Source: DATLFA01 sp039915945 (GTDB lineage Bacteria; Actinomycetota; Acidimicrobiia; Acidimicrobiales; WLNW01). Taken from it: DNA of 64,000 nucleotides. This document shows positions 7,763 through 15,302 of this stretch, in pieces. The notes beneath the pieces were generated by a model. That model did not search any database and was not told where the DNA came from. It saw only the letters and a list, made by a program, of their open reading frames with translations. Each line of letters begins with the position of its first letter. Positions within the stretch are counted from its first letter, which is position 1. The stretch is from positions 1 to 64,000 of the forward strand of contig JBDSMH010000093.1 of the NCBI GenBank assembly GCA_039915945.1, given 5' to 3'. The position numbers and the translations under genes were made by a program.

Positions 7763-8128
7763 ATGCGAAAGTTCATCGCAGGGGCAGCACTCGCCCTGGC
7801 CGCGGTAGGGGCAGCGGGGCCCGCCTACGCGGGAGAAGTGACAGGCGGCCCGAATCCCAAACCGACGCCAATCGACACATACACAGCTGGCTCGATCTGC
7901 TCGTTCAGCGGACAGAACGACGTTCCAACGGGCGACATCGACCCCCTTACGGGCGAGATCGACCCGTTCTCGGTGGGACGCGTTCAGTCGTGGGGTCAGT
8001 CCCTTAACGTAGCCGCCGCGATACTTCAGCCTCCTGGCACGAAGGGGAAGTCGGCGCTGGTCGATGCGATCCAAGCGTTCGGCCCTGGCGCTTCCTGCCG
8101 CGGCTACGCCAGCGGCGGTGCTCGCTAG
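7763..8128 (+). CDS. Secreted protein of unknown function
   Basis: 121 residues with a clear signal peptide: 'MRKFIAGAALALAAVGAAGP' then 'AYAG', cleavage after AYA. The mature part is rich in Gly, Pro and Asp, holds an internal near-repeat ('PTGDIDPLTGEIDPFS') and two Cys ('SICSFSG', 'GASCRGY'). ATG 7763 has an AAGGAG ribosome-binding site and the gene ends in a strong terminator at 8147-8167, so it is a single-gene unit. No family is recognised. Confidence 0.65.
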   Translation: MRKFIAGAALALAAVGAAGPAYAGEVTGGPNPKPTPIDTYTAGSICSFSGQNDVPTGDIDPLTGEIDPFSVGRVQSWGQSLNVAAAILQPPGTKGKSALVDAIQAFGPGASCRGYASGGAR

Positions 8129-8146
8129 CCCTAATCAGCAACAGAC

Positions 8147-8167
8147 GGCCCCCGATTCGCGGGGGCC
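8147..8167 (+). terminator. Intrinsic terminator of the secreted-protein gene
   Basis: An 8-bp perfect GC stem (GGCCCCCG / CGGGGGCC) with loop ATTCG, 18 nt after the stop at 8128 and followed by TTCTG. Confidence 0.75.
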
Positions 8168-8321
8168 TTCTGCGCGTCCGCCGCTTGGACTCACCGCAGC
8201 GCAGGACCGCACCAGATGTCCAGGCCCGAACTGCCGATAGGTCCCCTTGGCTCGCCGTGCGGTCACTGTCGTTCGGGGCGGCCCTGAGCAGGCTGCGGGG
8301 TGGTCGTGGGAGGCTTGCGGG

Positions 8322-9320
8322 GTGGAGAGCCCGCCGACCGGCACCGTCACGTTCTTGTTCACGGATATTGAGGGTTCGACGCGCCGGTGGCAGGACGAGC
8401 CCGAGGCGATGCGGGCGCTGTTGGTGGAGCATGACGCGATCCTGCGCGACGTGATCGACAAGCACCGCGGGTTCTTGTTCAAGCACACCGGTGACGGTGT
8501 GGCGGCGGTGTTCGCATCGGCGGCCGACGCGGTGGCCGCCGCGGTCGACGCGCAAGCCCGCCTGCAGGATGTTCTTCCGGTGCGGATGGGGTTGCACACC
8601 GGCGAGGCGGAGCTGCGCGACGGTGACTATTTCGGGTCGACGTTTAAACGTTGCGCGCGCCTGATGGGTGTCGCGCACGGCGGCCAGGTGGTGTGTGGCG
8701 CCGCGACAGCGGCGTTGGTGCGCGATCGTGACGATCTGCGTGATCTGGGCGTGCATCGGCTGCGTGACCTCTCCGAGCCCGAGCAGGTGTTCCAGATCGG
8801 CGCTGGTGTGTTCGCGCCGTTGCGGTCCCTCGACGCGTCGCCGGGCAATCTGCCGTTGCAGTTGTCGTCGTTCATCGGGCGCGGGGAGGACCTCGCCGAG
8901 GTGCTCGATGAGGTGTCGGGGCACCGTCTGGTGACCCTGACCGGCGTCGGCGGGGTCGGGAAGACCCGGTTGGCGTTGCAGGCGGCCGCGGAGCTGGTGC
9001 CCCGCTATGGCGATGGTGCGTGGTTGGTCGAGCTGGCACCGGTCGGCGACGGAGACGGGGTGGCAGCGGCGGTGTTGATGGCGTTGGCTCTGCGTCAGCA
9101 CCAAGGCAAGTCTCTCGAGCAGTCCGTGATCGATTCCCTGCAGTCTCGCCAGGCGCTGGTCGTGCTCGACAACTGTGAGCACCTCATCGGCGCCGTGGCG
9201 CAGCTGGTCGATCGGTTGTTGCGCGTGTGTCCCCAGCTGCGCGTGTTGGCGACGAGTCGTGAAGGGCTCGGGGTGCGCGGTGAGCGGATCATGGCGGTGC
9301 GTTCGTTGTCGCAGGTGTAA
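8322..9320 (+). pseudogene. Class III nucleotide cyclase / NB-ARC-type ATPase regulator, 3'-truncated
   Basis: Residues ~1-165 are a class III adenylate/guanylate cyclase domain with metal-binding Asp in 'FLFTDIEGST' and in 'HTGDGVAAVF'. From ~185 comes a STAND/NB-ARC ATPase with P-loop 'TLTGVGGVGKTRLALQAA' and Walker B 'ALVVLDNCEHL'. Family members are about 900-1100 residues with TPR and often LuxR domains; this copy stops after ~332 residues at 'AVRSLSQV', 22 nt before an IS630-type transposase. The rest is not found beyond the element. GTG 8322 was chosen because VESPPTGTVTFLF is the usual N-terminus; an ATG at 8247 is in frame. The cyclase could still be active. Confidence 0.75.
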
Positions 9321-10446
9321 CCCCTGATAGAAGGAGTCTGCAATGGTGCGTCGTGGTCGACCGACGGTCGAGATCAAACTGAATGCCGATGAGCGCAAGA
9401 CGCTGGTGCGGTGGGCGCAGCGGCAGTCCTCCGCGCAGTCGTTGGCGTTGCGCTGCAAGATCGTGCTGGCGTGCGCGCAGGGCGACCGCACTCACGCCGA
9501 GATCGCCGCGGCGCTGGGTTGTAACCCGGTGACGGTGTCGAAGTGGCGGAACCGCTTCGCCGCGGATCGCCTCGACGGCCTGGTCGACGCGCCCCGTCCG
9601 GGTGCGGTGCGCTCGATCGGTGACGATGTGATCGAGGCGGTCATCATCGACACGTTGGAGAGCGCGCCCGCGGACGCGACGCACTGGTCGACGCGGGGTC
9701 TTGGCGCGAAGCACGGGATCAGCCATCAGACCGTCGCCGAGATCTGGCGGGCGTTCGGGCTCAAGCCGTGGCGGGAGGACTCCTTCAAAGTGTCGCCGGA
9801 CCCGCAGCTGATCGAAAAGGTCCGCGACCTCGTTGGGCTGTACATGAACCCGCCGGTCGCGGCGGCGGTGTTCGCCGTCGACGAAAAACCCCAAATACAA
9901 GCGCTCAACCGCACCGCTCCGACACTGCCGATGCTGCCCACCACACCGGCGCGGGCCACTCATGACTACCAGCGCAACGGGACCTGCGACCTGTTCGCCG
10001 CGCTGAACATCGCGACCGGAACCGTGATCACCGACATCCGCAAATCGCACACCTCGGCCGACTTCGTCGCCTTCTTGAACAAGGTCAACGGAGAGGTCCC
10101 CGCCGGTCTCGACGTGCACGTCATCTTGGACAACCTCGCCACCCACAAGACCCCCAAGGTCCACAAGTGGCTGCTGCGCCATCGCCGATTCCATTTCCAC
10201 TTCACGCCAACCTACGGATCGTGGATGAATCTCGTCGAACGGTGGTTCTCCGCGTTGACGACCAAGAAACTGAAACGCTCCGCGCATCGCAACGTCAAAG
10301 AGCTCGCCGCCGACATCAACAAATGGGCCGCCAACTGGAACGACAACCCGACCCCGTTCGTCTGGCACAAGACCGCCGACCAGATCCTCGAACGCCTCGC
10401 CGGCTACTGCACCACCATCAACCAAAACATCAGCGCTTCAACCTAA
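9321..10446 (+). mobile_element. IS630-family insertion sequence (ends not resolved)
   Basis: The transposase gene and its flanks interrupt the 3' part of a cyclase/ATPase gene. IS630 elements insert at TA; TA occurs at both edges, but I could not find a convincing pair of terminal inverted repeats, so the borders given are only the limits of neighbouring sequence. Confidence 0.6.
9343..10446 (+). CDS. IS630-family DDE transposase
   Basis: 367 residues and apparently intact. The N-terminal part has paired helix-turn-helix segments ('THAEIAAALGCNPVTVSKWR' and 'TRGLGAKHGISHQTVAEIWR'). The catalytic core has Asp180 ('FAVDEKP'), Asp263 ('VILDNLATH') and Glu299 ('MNLVERWF'); the last two are 35 residues apart as expected for a DD35E enzyme. 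It starts at ATG 9343 with an AGAAGGAG ribosome-binding site. The reading frame and all catalytic residues are preserved, so the insertion is probably recent. Confidence 0.92.
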   Translation: MVRRGRPTVEIKLNADERKTLVRWAQRQSSAQSLALRCKIVLACAQGDRTHAEIAAALGCNPVTVSKWRNRFAADRLDGLVDAPRPGAVRSIGDDVIEAVIIDTLESAPADATHWSTRGLGAKHGISHQTVAEIWRAFGLKPWREDSFKVSPDPQLIEKVRDLVGLYMNPPVAAAVFAVDEKPQIQALNRTAPTLPMLPTTPARATHDYQRNGTCDLFAALNIATGTVITDIRKSHTSADFVAFLNKVNGEVPAGLDVHVILDNLATHKTPKVHKWLLRHRRFHFHFTPTYGSWMNLVERWFSALTTKKLKRSAHRNVKELAADINKWAANWNDNPTPFVWHKTADQILERLAGYCTTINQNISAST

Positions 10447-10465
10447 CAGCACACTAGTAGTGGCC

Positions 10466-10800
10466 TCAGACGGCACGCATGCGGTTGTTGCGCGGGTTGT
10501 GTTCGACCTCCGCGCGCCCGAGATGTTCCATCAACGGCGGCACATACATGCCGAAGCGTCCGCGCAGACCCCTCTTGAGCCCTTCCACCCACCGATCGGA
10601 TTGTCGGGCGACCGGCCCCACGCTTCGACGGTGCCCTCCTTCGCCGGCTTTTGTTCGTCGGCCGAGCCGAGTTCCATCCAATCGCCGTGCGCGACGAGCA
10701 TCTTGTGGAGATCGTCGAGACAACGCGCGTCGTAGAGCAACACGGTCTTGCCGACGGTGCACACGATCACGTCGACCCCGTCGCGAGTGTCGCGGTGCAT
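10466..10800 (-). pseudogene. Small conserved DUF protein, one-base frameshift
   Basis: Two overlapping frames form one protein. The 5' part reads 'VIVCTVGKTVLLYDARCLDD', then 'LGSADEQKPAKEGTVEAWGR', then 'SPDNPIGGWKG'; the 3' part continues 'LKRGLRGRFGMYVPPLMEHL' and 'AEVEHNPRNNRMRAV'. Adding one G in the run at 10580-10582 joins them. I recall a small actinobacterial DUF family with this 'DNPxGGW..GLKKGLRGRFG..VPPL' pattern; its function is unknown. In-frame sense codons extend upstream of ATG 10800, so the N-terminus may also be affected. Real decay or sequencing error cannot be separated here. Confidence 0.7.
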
Positions 10801-10994
10801 GGTGTAGTCAGAGCTGAGCGGCGGCGTCTTGAGCTGTCACGGATCCGCCGCGCTACCCGTGCCACTGCTGATCGACTTGTCGGGCACAGCGGCCTCGAGA
10901 GAAATGGTTCGAGAGATATCTTGCCTCGCCGCGATGAGTTCTGCGGACGCGGGCGGTCCAACCTGTCGATCGCCAGTTACCCCAGGAGAATCCC

Positions 10995-11762
10995 GTGCCC
11001 CTTCGTGAATCCGCCCCAATTGGCGCCCCTTGCTGGATCGACCTCTTCACCACCGATACCGACAAGGCCCAAGAGTTCTACGGCCACCTCTTCGGGTGGA
11101 CGGCCGAGAGTTCGGGCGAAGAGTTCGGCGGCTACATCAACTTTTTCAAGGACGGCCAGCACGTCGCCGGCTGCATGAAGAACGACGGCAGCGCCTGCAT
11201 GCCCGATGTGTGGTCGGTCTACCTCGCGACCGACAACGCCGCGGCGACGGTGGCCGCCGCGTCGGCGCACGGCGCGCAGGTCATCGTGCCCGCGATGGAC
11301 GTTTCGGCGCTCGGCACAATGGCCGTAGTGAGCGACGTCGGGCAAGCCGCGATCGGCCTGTGGCAACCCGGCTTGCACAAGGGCTTCACGATCCTCGCCG
11401 AGCCGGGCACGGCCAATTGGTTCGAGTTGCACACACGCGACTACGACGCGTCGGTCGAGTTCTATCGCGACGTGTTCAAATGGGACGCGCACGCGATGAG
11501 CGACACCGCCGACTTTCGCTACACCACTCTCGGCGAAGGCGACGCGGCCATGGCCGGCATCATGGACGCCAAGGCATTTCTACCCGACGGCGTTCCGGCC
11601 AATTGGCAGATCTACTTCGGTGTCACCGATGCCGACGCCGCCTTGGCCCAGATCGTTGCGCTCGGTGGCGCGATCATCCTGGAGGCCGAGGACACGCCCT
11701 TCGGACGCTTGGCGCAAGCCGCCGACCCCACGGGCGCCGTGTTCAAGATCGTCCAGCCGTAA
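10995..11762 (+). CDS. Two-domain VOC (glyoxalase-fold) protein
   Basis: 255 residues with two VOC modules: 'PCWIDLFTTDTDKAQEFYGHLFGW' region and 'NWFELHTRDYDASVEFYRDVF' region, each a beta-alpha-beta-beta-beta repeat pair. The second module ends 'RLAQAADPTGAVFKIVQ'. It resembles the CFP-30/27-kDa antigen group of actinobacterial VOC proteins. Possible metal ligands are not fully conserved, so it may bind rather than turn over a ligand. GTG or ATG start is compatible; the stop is followed 31 nt later by the BNR-repeat gene in the same direction. Confidence 0.8.
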   Translation: MPLRESAPIGAPCWIDLFTTDTDKAQEFYGHLFGWTAESSGEEFGGYINFFKDGQHVAGCMKNDGSACMPDVWSVYLATDNAAATVAAASAHGAQVIVPAMDVSALGTMAVVSDVGQAAIGLWQPGLHKGFTILAEPGTANWFELHTRDYDASVEFYRDVFKWDAHAMSDTADFRYTTLGEGDAAMAGIMDAKAFLPDGVPANWQIYFGVTDADAALAQIVALGGAIILEAEDTPFGRLAQAADPTGAVFKIVQP

Positions 11763-11793
11763 CTCGCCCAGATCGATTGAGAGGAAAACCAAC

Positions 11794-12921
11794 ATGAGCT
11801 CGACCACTGCCGGCATGCTCCTCGTCGGCACGCGCAAAGGTGTCTTCACCGTGAGAGGCGACGCGCCCCGCGACACGTGGACGGTCAGCGATCCGACGTT
11901 CCTCGGGCACATTGCGCAACACGTCATGCTCGATCCCAGAAACGCGCAACGCATGGTGCTGGCGACGCGCACCGGACATCTCGGCCCGACCGTCTTCCAT
12001 TCGGATGACCTCGGCGCGACCTGGACAGAGGCGACTCGCCCACCCGCGTTCCGGGCCGGCGACCAATTCCAACGCAGCGTGCAGTCGGTGTTCTGGCTGA
12101 CGCCGGGCCACGCCGACGAGCCCGGTGTCTGGTACGCCGGCGGCACGCCGCAAGGGTTGTTCGTCAGCCACGACGGCGGGGCGACGTGGGACCCGGTCGA
12201 CGGGTGGAACGACAATCCGATGTGGGCGACGTGGGCCGAGTGGCCCGAACAGAACACCCCCGATGGGTCGATGCTGCACTCGATCATCATCGACCCGCGC
12301 GACGCCGCGCACATGTACATCGCATTGTCATCGGGTGGCGTCTTCGAGACCACCGATCGGGGTAATGACTGGCGTCCACTCAACGCTGGTTGCGAGATTG
12401 CGTTTCTTCCGGAGACCGAGCCCGAGTTCGGCCACGATCCGCATTGTGTGCGGCTCCATCCGTTGCAGCCCGATCGCCTCTACCAGCAGAACCACTGCGG
12501 CATCTATCGCATGGACCGCGGCGATGCGCGCTGGGTGCGCATCGGCAACAACATGCCGTCGGCCGTCGGCGACATCGGCTTTCCCATCGAGTTGCACCCG
12601 CGCGATCCCGACACTGCATGGGTGTTCCCGATGGACGGCACCGACGTGTGGCCGCGTACGAGCCCCGACGGCCATCCCGCGGTGTATCGCACCCGCGATG
12701 CCGGCGAGTCGTGGACGCGCTGCGACAACGGCCTGCCGGCGACCGCATGGTTCACCGTCAAGCGCCAGGCGATGACCGTCGATCACGAGCCGACGATCGG
12801 TGTCTATTTCGGTACGACGAGCGGAGAGATCTGGTCGAGCACCGACGAAGGCACGAGCTGGCAGTGCATCGCGTCGCATCTACCAGAGATCTATTCGCTC
12901 GAGTACGCGTCGTTGTCATGA
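11794..12921 (+). CDS. BNR/Asp-box beta-propeller protein (sialidase/VPS10-like fold), no signal peptide
   Basis: 375 residues with five Asp-box motifs (S/T-x-D-x-G-x-x-W): 'SDDLGATW', 'SHDGGATW', 'TTDRGNDW', 'TRDAGESW' and 'STDEGTSW', spaced as in a six- or seven-bladed propeller. It begins 'MLLVGTRKGVF'-like, a common N-terminus of cytoplasmic BNR proteins. The catalytic Arg triad of true sialidases is not evident, so hydrolase activity is doubtful. ATG 11794 follows a GAGAGGAAA ribosome-binding site. The stop overlaps the start of a MoaD-like gene by 4 nt (ATGA), which indicates a tight functional pair. Confidence 0.85.
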   Translation: MSSTTAGMLLVGTRKGVFTVRGDAPRDTWTVSDPTFLGHIAQHVMLDPRNAQRMVLATRTGHLGPTVFHSDDLGATWTEATRPPAFRAGDQFQRSVQSVFWLTPGHADEPGVWYAGGTPQGLFVSHDGGATWDPVDGWNDNPMWATWAEWPEQNTPDGSMLHSIIIDPRDAAHMYIALSSGGVFETTDRGNDWRPLNAGCEIAFLPETEPEFGHDPHCVRLHPLQPDRLYQQNHCGIYRMDRGDARWVRIGNNMPSAVGDIGFPIELHPRDPDTAWVFPMDGTDVWPRTSPDGHPAVYRTRDAGESWTRCDNGLPATAWFTVKRQAMTVDHEPTIGVYFGTTSGEIWSSTDEGTSWQCIASHLPEIYSLEYASLS

Positions 12922-13178
12922 ACGTGCGCATCCCGACGCCGTTGCGCTCGTACACCGCGCAAGCGGCGGTGGTCTCGGCTGCCGGTGCCACGGTCGACGA
13001 AGTGCTCGTCGACCTCAACCGGCAATTCCCGGGGCTGCGATTCCGGGTGGTCGACGAACAAGGGCGCCTCCGCACACACATGAAGGTGTTCGTCAACAAA
13101 GACCTCGTGCGTGATCTGAGCACTGCGGTCTCGGCCGAGGACGAAGTCACACTGATGCAGGCGCTGTCGGGCGGATAG
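12918..13178 (+). CDS. MoaD/ThiS-type ubiquitin-fold protein
   Basis: 86 residues: 'VRIPTPLRSYT' strand, 'ATVDEVLVDLNRQFPGLRFRV' helix region, 'MKVFVNKDLVRDLSTAVSAE' and the C-terminal 'EVTLMQALSGG'. The terminal Gly-Gly is the site that MoeB/ThiF-type enzymes adenylate and convert to a thiocarboxylate or an isopeptide donor. No molybdopterin or thiamin genes are nearby. Its partner is the BNR-repeat protein whose stop codon it overlaps. The role could be sulfur transfer or protein conjugation; this is inference. Confidence 0.85.
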   Translation: MNVRIPTPLRSYTAQAAVVSAAGATVDEVLVDLNRQFPGLRFRVVDEQGRLRTHMKVFVNKDLVRDLSTAVSAEDEVTLMQALSGG

Positions 13179-13180
13179 GT

Positions 13181-13954
13181 TCAGCGCGCCACCGCGTAGC
13201 CGCCGTCGGCGACGATCATCTGACCGGTGACATAGCTGCTCGCATCCGAGACGAGCAACAGCGCGGGGCCGACCATCTCGTCGGGATGCGCGACTCGCTT
13301 GAGATAGCTGAGATTGGCCATGCGCTCGACCGTCCCCGGGCCACCGCTGCGCGTCATGTCGGTATCGACGGTGCCGGGGGCGAGCGCGTTGACGCGGATG
13401 CCATCGGATGCCCATTCGGCGGCCATATTGCGGGTGAACGCCAACAGCGCCGCCTTCGCACCCGAGTACATGGCCATGCTCGGCGAATAGGTGATGGCAC
13501 CCACGGAGAGCACATTGAGCACCGCCGCGTGAGGGCTTTTCGACAGATGTGGATACGCCGCCTTCGTCAGGAACACCGGCCCGCGCAAGTTGACCGCGTA
13601 CGACTTTTCCCACGCATCGAACGTGATGTCGGCGATCGGCTGCGTCATCCCGTTGGCGGCGTTGTTGACCACGATGTCGAGCTGACCGAACCTCTCGATC
13701 GTGCGCGCGACGAGCCCGTCGAGCTCGTCGACATCGCCCATGTGCAGGGGTAGCGCCAGCGCTTGCCCGCCGAGGTCGGTCAACGCCCTTTCCGTTTCGG
13801 CACAGGCGTCGGCCTTGCGGCTGGCGACCACGACATGTGCTCCCGCGAGGACGAGGCCTTCGGCGATCGCCCGACCGATGCCGCGCGTGCCGCCGGTGAC
13901 GATCGCGACGCGACCGCTCAGATCGAACAGCGATTGGAACTTGCTCGCGTCCAC
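13181..13954 (-). CDS. Short-chain dehydrogenase/reductase
   Basis: 257 residues of the classical SDR family: cofactor motif 'TGGTRGIG', 'NNAAN', catalytic Ser in 'NVLSVGAITYS' and Tyr-x3-Lys in 'MYSGAKAAL'. The motif after beta-2 ('VVASRKAD') favours NADP(H). The C-terminus 'VTGQMIVADGGYAVAR' is standard. The substrate is unknown. It is convergent with the MoaD gene (2-nt gap). A TetR gene lies 18 nt upstream in the same direction and may regulate it. Confidence 0.9.
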   Translation of the reverse strand: MDASKFQSLFDLSGRVAIVTGGTRGIGRAIAEGLVLAGAHVVVASRKADACAETERALTDLGGQALALPLHMGDVDELDGLVARTIERFGQLDIVVNNAANGMTQPIADITFDAWEKSYAVNLRGPVFLTKAAYPHLSKSPHAAVLNVLSVGAITYSPSMAMYSGAKAALLAFTRNMAAEWASDGIRVNALAPGTVDTDMTRSGGPGTVERMANLSYLKRVAHPDEMVGPALLLVSDASSYVTGQMIVADGGYAVAR

Positions 13955-13972
13955 GCGCTTCCTTCCGTGCGG

Positions 13973-14620
13973 TCAGGTACTCTGTGACACTAGGAGAATG
14001 TGCACGAGTGTGTCTTCGAGCCACTCGGCGTATTGGTCGCTCGTCCATCCTTGTACGTCACAGAGCAGGCGCGCGACATCGGGACTCGCGACCGCCCAGA
14101 TGACCTCGCCCGCACGATCGACATCGACGCGGAGCGGTCCGCGCGCCGCGAGCCAGGTCGCGACCTGGCGCATGTTGCGCAGACGGTAGGCGTCCATCTC
14201 CGCGTGGATGGCGGCCATCTCCGGCTCGACTGCCGAGGCCGTGCGCATGATCTCGTAGACGGGCCGTACCCGTTCGGAGATGGCGGCGATATCGCGCGCG
14301 AATGCGTGGAGCTGTTGGCGTTGGTCGAGTTCGTCTCGCACCGCGTGCGCCTGCGGACGATCGAGCACGTTGTCGACGCCGGGCGTGGGCGCCAAGCGCA
14401 CGTCGATCAACGCGGTCAGCACGCGCGCCTTGTTGCCAAAGGTCGCGTAGACGGTGTCGGCGGCGACACCGGCGCGCTCCGCGATCGCGGCGATGGTCGT
14501 GCGGGCGTAGCCGTTGGATTCGAAGAGCGCGCCGGCCGAGCCGAGGATGCGGGCGCGGGTCTGGGCCGCTTGTTCCTGACGAACCGCCGACGAATACGAA
14601 CGCTTCTTGACGGGCGCCAC
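13973..14620 (-). CDS. TetR-family transcriptional regulator
   Basis: 215 residues. The N-terminal helix-turn-helix is 'RARILGSAGALFESNGYART' followed by 'TIAAIAERAGVAADTVYATF' and 'GNKARVLTALID'. The C-terminal ligand domain is all-helical and divergent, resembling TetR proteins of lipid/steroid-type regulons. It lies divergent to the ABM/zinc-ribbon gene and upstream of an SDR gene, so it may control both sides. An inverted repeat at 14667-14682 and a TAGTAT-gaa-TAGTAT direct repeat at 14643-14657 in the shared intergenic region are operator candidates. Confidence 0.85.
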   Translation of the reverse strand: MAPVKKRSYSSAVRQEQAAQTRARILGSAGALFESNGYARTTIAAIAERAGVAADTVYATFGNKARVLTALIDVRLAPTPGVDNVLDRPQAHAVRDELDQRQQLHAFARDIAAISERVRPVYEIMRTASAVEPEMAAIHAEMDAYRLRNMRQVATWLAARGPLRVDVDRAGEVIWAVASPDVARLLCDVQGWTSDQYAEWLEDTLVHILLVSQST

Positions 14621-14666
14621 GATTGGTCCTATATTTCATCCTAGTATGAATAGTATCAATCTAGCC

Positions 14667-14682
14667 GCTATCGGATGATAGC
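14667..14682. promoter_or_regulatory. Inverted repeat, candidate TetR operator
   Basis: GCTATCGGATGATAGC: 6-bp arms with a 4-bp centre, 15 bp before ATG 14698 and 46 bp from the TetR start. The surrounding 70 bp are AT-rich. Confidence 0.45.
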
Positions 14683-14697
14683 GAAAAGGAGCACGTC

Positions 14698-15219
14698 ATG
14701 ACCGAGCTCTTGACCCTGCCGCCACCCCCCGAGGCCATCGGCGCCATGGTTCAGATCCCCCGCACGCAGATCACGCCCACGATCCTCGCCACCCAACAGG
14801 GCCCCGACGGCCACCTCGGGCCCGAGGCCGCCGGCGCCATCCTCATGCTGCAGGCGACGTTTGCCGACCCCGAGGGCGCACAGAAGTTCTGGGCAGCGGC
14901 CGTGCCGCTGATGGAGTTGTTGGCGACGGCACCCGGCTTCATCCGCCGCTTCAGCTTCCCCGACGGCCCGAGCATCACGCTCATCGCGCTGTGGCGCAGT
15001 GGCGACGCGGCCAAAGCGTTCGCCGCCAGCGCGCCGCACACCGCGGCGGTCCGCGAGCTCTACCGCCATCGCTGGCAGTACAGCCACTTCTCCGCACTAT
15101 GGGAGATGACCTCCAACCACGGTCGCCTCATCTTCTGCGACCAGTGCGACGGCATCACCGCGGCATCCGCCGGTGTCTGTAGCGGCTGCGCCACCCCGCT
15201 CGTCGACGTCCACCGCTGA
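14698..15219 (+). CDS. ABM-like domain protein with C-terminal zinc ribbon
   Basis: 173 residues. Residues ~45-130 look like a dimeric alpha/beta-barrel (antibiotic biosynthesis monooxygenase-like): 'AILMLQATFADPEGAQKFWA' and 'ITLIALWRSGDAAKAFAAS'. The last 35 residues carry a zinc ribbon, 'FCDQCDGI' and 'VCSGCATP' (CxxC-x11-CxxC). I do not know a named family with this pairing. ATG 14698 has an AAAAGGAG ribosome-binding site. It is divergent from a TetR gene, and a long imperfect palindrome follows its stop by 4 nt. Confidence 0.7.
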   Translation: MTELLTLPPPPEAIGAMVQIPRTQITPTILATQQGPDGHLGPEAAGAILMLQATFADPEGAQKFWAAAVPLMELLATAPGFIRRFSFPDGPSITLIALWRSGDAAKAFAASAPHTAAVRELYRHRWQYSHFSALWEMTSNHGRLIFCDQCDGITAASAGVCSGCATPLVDVHR

Positions 15220-15223
15220 CTCC

Positions 15224-15279
15224 CCCGTTCTGTTGGTGTTCTATAGGTGTATATGGGTGTAGAACACCAAGAGAACGGG
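15224..15279. repeat. 56-bp dispersed palindrome, copy 1
   Basis: Arms of 20 bp (15224-15243 and 15260-15279) pair with one mismatch around a 16-nt AT-rich loop. The outer part (CCCGTTCT ... AGAACGGG) and the GTGTTC / GAACAC blocks recur at 27052-27107. It lies 4 nt after one stop codon and 23 nt before the next co-directional start. It may be a terminator, an operator or a mobile repeat. Confidence 0.7.
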
Positions 15280-15302
15280 CAGCAGTTCACGGGGGAGGCG
15301 CC

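Noticed and set aside
8004..9491. Long open frame (495 codons) on the minus strand over the cyclase gene
   Set aside because: It is antisense to clear cyclase and ATPase motifs on the plus strand, and its translation is Arg/His/Gln-rich without family resemblance; a typical GC-rich shadow.
9289..10425. 378-codon minus-strand open frame over the transposase
   Set aside because: Antisense to an intact IS630-type transposase with DDE residues.
15224..15279. KstR-like steroid-regulon operator
   Set aside because: KstR sites have inward half-sites (AGAAC..GTTCT) close together; here the half-sites are in the opposite orientation and 16-30 bp apart.
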